A DNA stretch of 64,000 nt from Corynespora cassiicola (Eukaryota > Ascomycota > Dothideomycetes > Pleosporales > Corynesporascaceae), in assembly GCA_022059125.1 (NCBI GenBank), contig JAEUWY010000004.1:2108001-2172000 (forward strand), written 5' to 3'. Below are positions 47,447 through 58,098 of the stretch, piece after piece. Numbering within the stretch: the first letter of the stretch is position 1; each line of letters starts with the position of its first letter. Position numbers and translations under genes: made by a program. The notes beneath the pieces are model-generated. The model was not told the origin of the DNA. It did not search any database and saw nothing but the letters and a program-made list of their open reading frames with translations.

Positions 47447-49207
47447 CTTGTCTGTCAAAGAAGCTTTAGACGTCAAAGGCAGAGGAGAAGGTGGGGAAGA
47501 GAGGACGTGTAGTTGTGATCGAAGCTGGTGCTTTCAGATACCCCGTCATCTGTCAGTCCTGGCCAGTCCTTCTCAGCGGCCTGGCATTGTCTTCTCCTTG
47601 CTCATATCTCTTCATACTCCATATTGCAAGCAGGCGTTTTGCAAGGCGAAGATCGGCAGAGACAGATTAGCGATCCTGTAGTATAGGCCTTTATTGGCAC
47701 CAGTGCTCAATCTCTAACCAGGTTTCAACTCTTTCTGGCCGTAATGAGTTATTCTTGGAAACCTAGAATCGTGAGGTTATTGAAAACATGCAATTCTTGG
47801 TTGTTGATGCTATACTATGATTGAGTAGTATTGTATACGAGATGCTGATTGGCCCATTTGTCAATGCTTAATATGGACCTCATATAACCAACGTGCTGCG
47901 AATTATTTGCCAAAATAGGATTCGAGGCCGTTAATATTACGAAATCATGTAATCATGCGGGAAAGCATACAGTCGGCTTTGTTCGTTGCACAAATTCGGG
48001 CGAGACGACTGCCGGCCGAGGACTGTGGTAACAGGCCCGAGATGTTCGGGAAGCACAGACTGATGCACGCTGAGTCGCAGGGCGACTATCATCGGTGACA
48101 GCTGCGAGATGAGCTCGTTTGTGCGCTATGCAGGCTGTAGATTGCAGATTGCAGAATCGTCTGGGTGTCGTATCCCGATATTGCTGGGGCGGAAGCAAAC
48201 GCAATCTGACGCTGGATCAATCAACATGTCAGAGCGAGCCCTTGGAGGACTGGCAGGACCCTGGAGGCTGTCTCGTAGTCGGCCGTGGCGTCGGCCGCGC
48301 TTGGCTTTGCGATATACCGGTTGGATGTGTGGAGACGAAGGGCTGCGTAAACAACACGACACCCCTGCCCTCAACATGTGAATGGGGACATGGCTGGGCG
48401 CCACGGGCGGGAGGCTATCAGGGTCTTCCAAGGGTCCGACTGGTCCTTTTCTGCCGTGAGGGGCAAAAGAGGGGTCCAACCTAGGGCCTGAACGGGAAAT
48501 GAGGTGCTAAGGGTGTTGTGATACGGCGTCGCTATTGACATCAGGCGGCGGCTATGTGGGGAGCACGAAAGCCTCGACCTTCTCTAATGTGCATCATGGA
48601 GGGTCGCAGAGTCGAAACGGTGGACTTGAGGATCCGAAACATGAACGGGCTGTTGTCTGGTGTCGCGATAACGGACATGGCGGTGTACAGTGCCAGTGTA
48701 CAGAGAGGTACTTGGTGGTACATCTGCTTTTTCCCCCCTCCATCATGGCCGCTTACCCCGGACCGCATGCTCTCCGCAGAGGAGGCGTAGGCTAGTCTCG
48801 CGTTAGCTGCTCCGAGCTCCCTGCTGAAACTTTTGTTGAGATGACCTGGATGCTGTCGCCGAGGAGTGAAGCGGGAGAGCGGTGACGGAATGTGAGGGGC
48901 AGCAAGGTTTGGAGATGAAAGCTGAAGATGGAGAGAGACGATGGTGATGGAGGGAGGAGAAACACTTGTTCCGGTCTCGGAAGGCGGTCAGGATGGAAGT
49001 CACGACTAATCACGGTCACATGATTGGGCGGCTGCGCTCGGACCCATGACGAAAGATGTGAGCTTCGAGCAGCTGTCAAACTTCACGCCCGACTTCACGT
49101 CAACAATCGCCATCCCGTAAGTCACAATGCTCGCTTGCACCCACTGCAATATACCCCGCAACATACCCCAATGTGCTCACTATTCCAAGATTCCCTGAAT
49201 CCCCAGA
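47447..49207. other. Intergenic, no gene recognised
   Basis: Between two divergently placed genes. Frames such as 48126-48479 and 48535-48795 show no motifs. Nothing else seen. Confidence 0.4.
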
Positions 49208-49814
49208 ATGGCGCCCTCGCGAGCCCTCCTGCGTTGCGCAGCCTCTGTGCTACCACGCTCATCTCCGCGCCTCCTCCCCGCCACCTGTCGCATGAGCACC
49301 TATGTGCGCCCAGAAACACGTCCAGCCCTACAATCAGGCCCCTCGCGTCGCTTCCCCGCATTTGCACGCTCATATTCGCAAGAGACGAGCCAGCCACCTG
49401 AGCCGCCAGACTATCTGTCCGAGGGCGAATTGCACGTCTTCAACAAGATAAAGGCCGAGCTGGAGCCTGTAAAGTTGGAGGTACGATAATCACACGGACA
49501 ATCCCAAAGCTTACTCGCGCCGTCTTTACCGATCGGCTCTGGGCATCCAGTGACCGATCACTGCACCGCGAGAATCCCATGCTGCACGTCATGTTCTCTC
49601 GCAACCTAGAACTGCTGCGGGGCAAGAAAGCTGACACCATGTGCGATAGGTCCAGGACATTAGCGGAGGATGTGGCTCCATGTATGCGCTGGAAATCGAG
49701 TCGCCAAAGTTTAAGGGCCTCAGTGTGATCAAGCAGCATAAGCTTGTGAACCAGATTCTAGCCGACGAGATCAAGAGCTGGCATGGCGTGCAGCTAAGGA
49801 CGAGGGCGGCGTGA
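49208..49814 (+). CDS. Mitochondrial BolA-family protein (BOL3-like)
   Basis: Two exons, 49208-49480 and 49650-49814, separated by a 169-nt intron with a GCTGACACC branch region; 145 residues. The N-terminus ([25 protein letters not shown]) is Arg/Ala/Ser-rich without acidic residues, a mitochondrial targeting sequence. The BolA domain starts at about residue 70 with [22 protein letters not shown] and continues across the junction into [37 protein letters not shown], which includes the class-typical GCGSMY and the invariant His in KQHKLVN. BolA proteins pair with monothiol glutaredoxins to insert or move Fe-S clusters; BOL3 helps lipoate-dependent enzymes mature. Confidence 0.92.
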
Positions 49815-51595
49815 ATGCACTACGGCACATGACAGCATCATGTTATACATAGTATTGTAATTTGTAGATTATTTGTATAATCTGTGGCAGCCCGGAGCGC
49901 CTGAAAGGGAATACCCGGTGTATCAATAGAGTATCATGAACAGGGATAACGCGTCAATAACTGCGAACCATCAAGCTGTCCACTTTCCTGTCGATCGTTC
50001 CCCAATGCCAGTGGCAAGAAATAAGGAAAGAAGAGCGTTGAGAATACTGCGGTTGTCTCGACAAATCGCCAATGCAGCCATTCCAGAATGATAAGACATA
50101 TTTGATGATTTTGGGGCATGGAGAATATTGTTACTGATTATGACTCTGAGTAGCTACTGTAGATTAGCTTCCTGACTATACTTGATATTGACTTACGTCT
50201 GTTACCAGATCCGAGCTTTCGAGGTCATGGCTCGAAACTTTACATGCTATGCCCTGATTCCCAAGACTCTTTACCTCAATCCCTGATATGTACACAAGGA
50301 ACAGCAGTTTCAACACCATGCACTGCTGTACTGTGTTCTTCCTCTAGCTTAGTCTTCTTGAAAGCGGTACTGCATCGACTTTGTTCGTAACCCCAAGTTT
50401 GCAAATTACTGCTTCCGTGTCTTTCATAGTCAATTACATCCTAGCAATTTGCATAAGCCGTTACGCTCAGGCTTTCAAAATAATTGTCTCACAATATTAG
50501 AAATCGCATCAGAACCAAATCTATAATGTATCGTTTGCTTAATTTACAGGGCTTTGTTCTGCATTTCCTGACCTCATTATCTGTTTTTTGTTATGCCAGT
50601 CTAGGGTTTGAGTACAACATTTAGAAAAACGACAGTTTTCCAGCTCTAACACTCTAGCAATTGGTTTCATATTTGTCGCTCGTTTGACTGCCTACGTAAA
50701 ATAGAGAAGCTTGAATGTTGGCAAGCTCCGTGACTTTTAGTGACACAAATCATCTTCTCAACCCCATTAATTCATACCAATACTATAAAAAAAAGCATAC
50801 CCGTTGCAGCCTATGCATTGGAATTGCTGCGGTGCGGTTGTAAATTGTAGCGACTATCTCAGACTACTAGATGTCTTTGAATTATCCACTCGTATGCCCA
50901 AAAATGCTCCAAGGTATTTTCATTTGTTCTGTATTGTACGTTTCCCTTCAACTAAAACTACATCTTCATACAGGTCATCTATTCAAATTAGTAATCTTCT
51001 GTACATATCTGTCGATGAATTCCTGCGTTCTTGATGGCGAATATTAAAGTCATCAGCTGTATCTTGTGCAGTGTGGACAGATAGATATGGCCTTCTAGGG
51101 TCCATGTCGCCTTCTTGCAGAGAAGAGGCACCACACATAAATATAACTCATAATTAAGAACAGATAGATATTAGGTACTGTAAACTATTGAGAGTCTAGA
51201 AATTATTCTCATCAAGTAAGGCGGTTTTTAGAGTTGATAATCTTGAATCTTAAATAAATTGGTAAACTGAGTGCTCAGAGAATATATTAGTAATATGCAG
51301 GAGATACGTGCGAGCAGTACACTTATATGTATATTTTTATATTACTATGTGATTCTGCTCTTTTAACGCGAGACAATAAGAGAGCGGAATCATCATAGTC
51401 GTGAATGTGATTGGGTCGAACACTTATTGGATTCGAAGATATAAACATGAAAAAGTTGGTTTATTCAGCTACAAATCACTAAAAGCTTTCTTTTATGATC
51501 CCCTGTACCCAAAGGTGTATAAACGTCCATCTGGCAGCGCTCATCGCTTCTGCATAATGCCAGAAACAACACTTGAGTATCGAACTCAATCGCAA
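49815..51595. other. AT-richer intergenic block
   Basis: Visibly richer in A and T than the conserved gene blocks, especially 50161-51420, with stop codons in all frames. No gene, repeat or transposon end recognised. It could be old mobile DNA altered by repeat-induced point mutation, but no parental copy is in the window. Confidence 0.45.
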
Positions 51596-51970
51596 TTATG
51601 CGGGCAGGCAGTTAATGGATCCAAAGTTGTTCTTCGTAGCCTCCCACCAAGTCGAGTGAACCATGCCCTCGTTGCATCCGATAGTGACCGAAAATCTCCA
51701 GTTGAGAATGTGAGTTGACTCAATGCCGCCGCAGTAAGTCTGAGAGGGAGTTGCGCACACGCCGAAACGCTTGAGGTTGTCCCACAGTCCTCCGCAAATG
51801 CCGCTGATATCGTAGACGTTTTGAGCCCAGACGTCGTAGGAAATGGAAGTCGGGATGGTGACGTTGGGAGTGCTGAACTGGTTCATCTTGTAGGAGCAGC
51901 TGTTGGCAGAGGCCGCGGGAAGGAGAGTGAAGATGACGGCGGAGGCCGCTTGGGTGGTAGTGAGCTTCAT
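51596..51970 (-). CDS. Small secreted protein, effector-like
   Basis: Single exon, 124 residues from ATG at 51970. The start MKLTTTQAASAVIFTLLPAASA is a signal peptide. The mature part has six cysteines in NSCSYKM, GICGGLW, GVCATPSQTYCGGIES, TIGCNEG and INCLPA, and one potential N-glycosylation site (NVT). Aromatic residues are frequent (YDVWAQNVYD, WRFSV, WWEATKNNF). I do not recognise the family. Position in an AT-richer block next to a secreted glycosidase and its small size resemble host-interaction proteins, but this is inference. Confidence 0.65.
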   Translation of the reverse strand: MKLTTTQAASAVIFTLLPAASANSCSYKMNQFSTPNVTIPTSISYDVWAQNVYDISGICGGLWDNLKRFGVCATPSQTYCGGIESTHILNWRFSVTIGCNEGMVHSTWWEATKNNFGSINCLPA

Positions 51971-52902
51971 GATGAATTGATGGGATTGGTGTTGGAAAAT
52001 GTGCCGACTTTGTAATGTCTGTAGAAGATGGATGTGTGACTGTAGTGATCGCTTGCAATAGGAAACTGAGGGATATCCCAGAGCTTTATATACACTGAAG
52101 TGGTGCACCTCTTATCAAATATGCAATCACTTGGGCATATAGACCATTTCCCATACTGGCAGCTGCTTGCACTGTGAGTACGGTGCGGCCGTAAGAGACA
52201 AGAATACGACGATGTACATTAAAGAAGCCTACTAGGCTGCCTGCAGTTTTCGTACTAGAGCTGGCACTTATCACCAAGTAATACTAGACTGAGCGGAGAT
52301 TTTGTGCCGAGACTGGCGGTGAGGGACTAAAATGTGTATAATTTGTTACGGAGAATCCTGAACCTGACTAGGAGAAGATAGGGTTCAGGGCTAGCGAACG
52401 AATCACTGTGGCAAAATACAGAATTAATGGCAGCAGACCCGCATTCAACTACCTAGACGTAATGTATAGACGTGGTGAAAGAGTAGCTTCACAAGTAGGG
52501 GCGGATTTACCTGAATCAGTTTCGACATTAAGAGGTTGTACCTTTTGCATTGTCATCTGACCAGTTTTACCAAGATACGAAGGATAAGCTAAGAACTCCG
52601 GTCCAGACGCTACGATCCCTTCAAATCCTCCGGAGCCTTGGCGTCTAGCTGCGAAAACGAGACGATGCCTAGTTTGGAAATCTCGCGAAGATTTTAGTAG
52701 TATTGCGCCAAGACACCCGAAGGATCAAAATCTCCGCACAGATACAATCCTATGGATAACCTTTTGTCCAAGACTGGATGGAAAAAGGTTATTTCAGGTT
52801 CAAATATGTGATAGAAAACACGTGCAATCACTCTCCATACCTGTCATAATAATATATGATCCAACACTGCACTCATCTCCAGCGCTCCAGGGCTGTCTCA
52901 CG
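51971..52902. other. Divergent promoter region of two secreted-protein genes
   Basis: The small secreted protein (minus) and the GH18 gene (plus) start on opposite sides of about 930 bp. Besides the TATA box listed above, nothing specific was recognised. Confidence 0.45.
52085..52092 (-). promoter_or_regulatory. TATA box of the small secreted protein gene
   Basis: TATATAAA on the minus strand, 115 bp upstream of the ATG at 51970, a suitable distance for a strongly regulated fungal promoter. Confidence 0.6.
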
Positions 52903-54278
52903 ATGTTTTCTGCACGGTCCTCATTCCTCAGCCTTGCCTTGGCATCCTTTGGGGCCCTAGCCACTCAGTCGCTAGCAGACATCCGTACAGATTCTTTGTT
53001 GCATGTCGAAGCCCCTAGCTTAAAAACGGCCGTTTTATCCGACCTGCCACTTGCACAACACCAGCGAGATGAGATATCCAAAGGGGGCACTCGCCGCTCT
53101 ACAGACCATGATGTTGTTGCAGCTGGCGATTCAAACGACTCCAATACAACCTTGAACATTGGTAATGATCAGAGCAACCCAGTATCCATTTCACCCCTTT
53201 CGTCAAACCAAAAACTTTTGCCACGAGATTCTGGGCCTCGCTTCGTCGTCTACGCACAAACATTCCACGGCCCTGATGGAGTGTATCACTCGTTGCGCCC
53301 CCTTATCACTCGCAACACCCTCGTTACGCACGTGATAGTGGGGGCTATTCACATCAACGAAGGCCCAGGCAATATTTCTCTAAACGAGCACCTACCTTCA
53401 GATTCCCGGTTCGATGAACTTTGGGATGATGTTAAATATCTCCAGAGCCACGGTGTCAAAGTCCTAGGGATGCTTGGAGGCGCTGCCATGGGATCGTACT
53501 GGCGCTTGACGGCACCAGAGCATGTGGTATGTATCAGTCGTCACATTCTGGTGCTCGATTAATGATTGAACAGTTCGAGGCATACTATGCTCCCTTGAAA
53601 GAGGAGATTGTTAAAATGGGCCTTGATGGAATCGATATAGACATTGAAGAGCCGGTTCCCATCGAGACGGCCACGCACCTCATATCGAAGCTGCGAAGCG
53701 ATTTTGGTCCTAATTTCTTGATTACCATGGCGCCTACTGCGTCTGCACTATTACCAGATCTCACCATGTCGTCTCGTTCTCACCCACCCATGATCAAGGA
53801 GGAACATCTGCCAAATCCTTTGATGAAGACTCAGCTGCATTTCAGTGGGTTTAGTTATTTTGAGCTTGAGGCGAGCACGTTTGGAAAAGAAATTGCATGG
53901 TACAATACACAATTCTACTGCGGATGGGGTGATTTGAATACAACAGAGTCATACGATATGATAATCTCGGCGGGTTGGAAGCCAGAGAGAGTTGTGCTTG
54001 GAGTTGTCACGAATCCAGAAAATGCATGTGGGGATGGCCATGTAAGTATTGAGAAATTGAAAGATATTGCTTCTCAATTAATGGAGAAATACGAAGCGAT
54101 AAGTGACGGTTTTGGTGGTATAGTGGGATGGGAATTCTTCAATTCTGGCGCATATGATAAAGAGTTCTTGCCGGATTCGGGGCCGGAGCTAGACAACCAG
54201 ATTGTACAGACTGGGTGGTTAAAGGCATTAGGTCATATACTAACGGCCGAGAGCCCCTTTGATTCTCATCTAGTGTAA
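52903..54278 (+). CDS. Secreted GH18 glycoside hydrolase (chitinase-like)
   Basis: Exons 52903-53526 and 53574-54278 flank a 47-nt intron; 442 residues. The ATG at 52903 starts a signal peptide (MFSARSSFLSLALASFGALA). A spacer of about 110 residues, rich in Ser/Asn with NDSN and NNT-like sites, precedes the barrel, which begins at RFVVYAQTFHGPDG. The catalytic DxxDxDxE motif is complete: LDGIDIDIEE with the acid at E233. Other barrel elements are VKVLGMLGGAAMGSYW, FLITMAPTAS, AWYNTQFYCGWGD and GGIVGWEFFNSG. It fits the fungal GH18 branch near endo-beta-N-acetylglucosaminidases and group A/B chitinases. No chitin-binding module. The gene ends only 107 bp from the end of the convergent TTI1 gene. 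Confidence 0.88.
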
Positions 54279-54385
54279 AGTAAGAATAGGAAGAGACTGA
54301 GAAGATAACATCAAATTTGTTATAATATCGATTGTTTTCATTACAGACGCGGAAATAGACATTGGTCCAACTGTAGTCTTCGGTT

Positions 54386-57300
54386 TTACATACCGGCAAA
54401 CTTCCAATGTCCCTTTTCTGCTGGAGTCTCATTCAAGGATCGCACCTGTTCAATTAAGCCGCTTTTTTGTCCTACAGCGAGCTTTTGTTTCTTGTACAAG
54501 CGTAGCCACACTGCGTCAGCGTTTCTGTGGTTCAGCGCTTTGAGCACATCCTCGCGCCCTAAAACTGGATCCAGCACATCAAGTATCTCATCGAAATAGT
54601 CCTCTCGTACACCAACATATTGCGCAATGTAGGTGAGCAATTTCACTAAGCTATCCCACATCATGCGAGTTGGCGCATCGACATACGCTTCCGGCCGAAA
54701 AGCATCAATTTCGACACCAGGATTGGCGGGCGAGTTCCCAAGTTGGGCCTGTAAGAAATTGATGCCCTTGGAACCTGGGTTAGATCTATTACCACGTTCG
54801 TCCGTCCGCATTTTGATTCGCCGGTGCAGTGCTTTAATATCGGACCAGGCACCTTCAATGCGGCTCTTCATAAAGTTGCCCGCGTGCTCGCACATGAGAG
54901 CGATAATTTCAAGGGAATTGGCTACAATGTAGGCTTCCGGATCTTTGAGACGAGGGAATAAGACGGGCCAGAGGGTGTTGATCAAAGGTAAGAAGGAATT
55001 TTCGTGGAGGGCGAGTGCAGGAATAGTGGTGTGTAGTAGCGAGAGAAGCGAAGTGCGGAGACTGGGCGAAGATGAGGTGAGGTAGTGCTGCGTGAGCTCA
55101 GATATTTTGAGTAAGAGGTCAAAAGTTCTCGGGGCTGGGGGAGTAGGCTCTTCCGGTGCTTTTGGTTGCTCATTGTCTGCATCTGTAGGCTCTTCGACTG
55201 GCTCCTTTGAATCCTTCCAGGGCTCACGCGGGAATGAGCCTTCTGGCAACTCGAGATGTTCATCGTCATTCTTGCCAAGTTCAGCCTCGAATTGCTCCAC
55301 CACCTCTATGATTCCGGAGAAGCTCTTTGGCAATGAAGTTACTTCTCCGGTTTCTTCCTGAGCAGTGATTGTTAGCTGTGGAGCCTTGATTCCCTCCTCT
55401 GCCATTCCCCTCAAAACAGAAAACAGTAGCTCAACTAGCTTTGGATACCCATGATATCGCTCCAAAGCGCCGAAAATGCTTCCCACCAGGTCGTCCAAAT
55501 ATGGTAGTAGAGAAGGACCGCACAAACGCATCATCATAAGAAGCACCTGTGGTGCTTGAGGAGAGACATCGCCATAGTTCAGCCTTAGACCTACAGCATT
55601 GACGATATAGTCGACATTGGACACGACAAGCTCGCTAGCACTCGTGTATCCACACGAATCGGCCATGATGTTGAGGCAAGTGATGGCGTGATGCCGCAAT
55701 GAGGGATTCGAGCTTCCGAGGTGATGTAACACCGGATATAGAGCCTCGCTCAGCTCTGCCCGGTAATCGGATTTGTATCGTGTCGCTTGTAATGCTATGA
55801 CTTCCATTGAAAGAGCTTGCAAATGCCAATGAATGCCAGAGTCTGGATCTGACGGTGAGAGTCTGTCTAAGGCGTGGACGTAAAGATCGTCAAGTATTTC
55901 TGCTTGCGTATCCGGAGTACCAAAGTCGAGGAAGTCGTTAATACCAGAATCATGAGCCATTATGTCTCTGAGAAGATTGGTGGATAACCAAAAACTTGCT
56001 AATTGAGAATCTGGGCTGCCGCTATCCACAGATTGGGCCAGGTCTTGAGCAATGTTTGTGGCAAATGGAGATTTGGAAATCTCCTCTAAAAGAAGTTTGA
56101 ATTCGGCCATCATGTCGTCCTGGCCTTTGAGTCGGAGTTTTATTGGCTCAAAGGATGAAGAGCCCACGTTGATCAATGCCATATTTGTCGGAACATGAGT
56201 TTTGTTAGACTGTTCAACCACCGACTTGCTCTCTTTCGAATCGTTCAAGATACTTGAGAAGCCATTGCGAAGGTTGTCTGCGAGGAGATCATCGATCATC
56301 GTCTGTTCCGCATTTAATAGCCGTAATGTGACAGATATCTGATGGATCACTTGGCGTCGACCCGTATCGTCTTTGGATTGCATGATTCGCGGCAGAGAGA
56401 CGACCCATCCGTGAAGGCTCTCACGGAGAATGTCGGAGAGACCTTGGTCTAAAGCCAGGAGCCCCTTTAGGTCGTTTTCGATTGCATCTCCAGCGCCGCC
56501 ATGTCCTGCCAAGGTGATCATGGTCTCCATGGCCATGCTATTGCAATCCGAGAGGGCAACCTTGCATTCTTGCACAATCGCCAAGCATAGCCTCAGAAGA
56601 GCCTGCCGGACCTCTAGTTTGTCGTGATTGCGTAGCTTGAGGATGTTGCCCAAGGCAAGCTTGATTTGAGAAGCGGTGGCATTTAACCAGGAGATTGTGC
56701 GCGAAACTTTGTTGTCTTTTCCGGAACCGTCATTGGGAGCCGTGTCTGGTAACTGTCGGGTCTCACGGTCACTGAGAATGCGGAGGAACAAGAAAGTTAT
56801 TGTGCTTAAGCTTCCTTCAAGGACCCTGAAACCTACGCGGCCACTGCTGCTGGGTGTCAAGACCTTGGTTAAAGAGGATACGATCCTTGGTAGGAAACTG
56901 GCAAGCGCATCTCGATCTTCAATGGCAGATATTATTGCTCTAATGGCACCGACGGAATGTATCTGGACCTCGGTAGATTTGCTCTCGGAGAGTCCATCAA
57001 GGGTGACGAGAACAGCCTCTCCGAGTGCAGGTATGTTGGAGGTTGCAGTGAAGAACTGTCTACTCTGGGGATATCTGGAAATCTCTGTAGACAGCTCTGT
57101 GATGCATTTGAAGGCCGCTACTTGAAGCTCTTCTGAAGTGCCACTTGCTCCATTCTCGGCAGATGAAGGCTTCGCCATGAATGTGAAGAGGATGAGCAGC
57201 TGGCCAGAAAGTTCGGAAGTAAGGCCTGCCCCCCACCCAGTTCTTAATAGCGCGGAAATGCACTCTAAACATAGTTCAAGAGCGCGAACAGGGACTGTTC

Positions 57301-57573
57301 GGGAGACACGTAGGACTTGTGATATGGGTACGAAGACATACTCAGCGAGCTTCGCATCCAAGGCCCCTGGATGTGCGGTAACTGCATTTAAAGTGCTATT
57401 AAGGTCTCCCAAGGCTTTTGTTAGATCATTTCTAGCATTTGGCCTCTGTGAGAGGTTCGCGGTAACTTGCAGCAGCTCAAGACAAGCTGGCTTGAGCTAG
57501 AGACAGTCAGCAGCGATGGCAAATTAGATACAAGCGTAGAACATACCTGATAAAAGACCAGCTGCCTCTGCAT
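54386..57573 (-). CDS. TTI1: TTI1, TTT-complex HEAT-repeat protein
   Basis: Exons 57547-57573 and 54386-57496 on the minus strand, split by a 50-nt intron; 1045 residues. The nine-codon first exon (MQRQLVFYQ) continues into LKPACLELLQVTANLSQ, which supports the junction. The whole protein is a helical HEAT array. The C-terminal third carries the conserved TTI1 block: LHENSFLPLINTLWPVLFPRL, DPEAYIVANSLEIIALMCEHAGNFMKSRI, and the end DAVWLRLYKKQKL. With Tel2 and Tti2 it forms the TTT co-chaperone that folds PIKK kinases (Tor, Tel1/ATM, Mec1/ATR) with Hsp90. An acidic linker lies at about residues 720-770. The gene is divergent from PDS5. Confidence 0.92.
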
Positions 57574-58098
57574 ACTAGCGGAGAAATAGTTTATGACGGT
57601 TTCATATGCCGTTCAAAAGCTTCACAGATGGAAAGCGGGTGGAGAGAAGCTAGTCTGTGGTCTTGTTCGTCATGGCCGCTTCGAACAGCAAATTTGGAAA
57701 GCGGCGTTGTGGGGCAGTCATTCACCACCGTTCAGTGGAGCAAAAGCTTTGACAATCGACAAAGTCTTCGGGTTTCACGCACTTCATAAGTTGCGGTTGA
57801 CTGTTTTGGATAAGTGACACCGCGGAATCAGGCAGAGGATCGTGCTGTTCGATGCCAAGACCGAATGACTAAGCACAACCGGCCCGACTAGCTCCCCAGC
57901 CCGACGAAGCGCGTTGGCCAGCGCGCGTACTTACTGCCCTCATCGCTGACGCCGTCTTCCACCTCACCACCGCGCAGCCCGCACCTCCACCACAGCATCC
58001 CAGTCAGCTGATTGCGATCTCAACGCGTTATCCGGACGGCCGACTCAGTGTTTTCGCGCACTCTGCGACACAGGCTCGCCGACGCGCAGCCACGCGAC
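57574..58098. promoter_or_regulatory. Shared divergent promoter of TTI1 and PDS5, with an MluI-box hexamer
   Basis: About 525 bp separate the two start codons. ACGCGT (58023-58028, within AACGCGTT) lies 71 bp before the PDS5 ATG; this is the core of the MCB element bound by MBF at G1/S in yeasts. Only one copy is present, so binding is not established. Confidence 0.5.
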
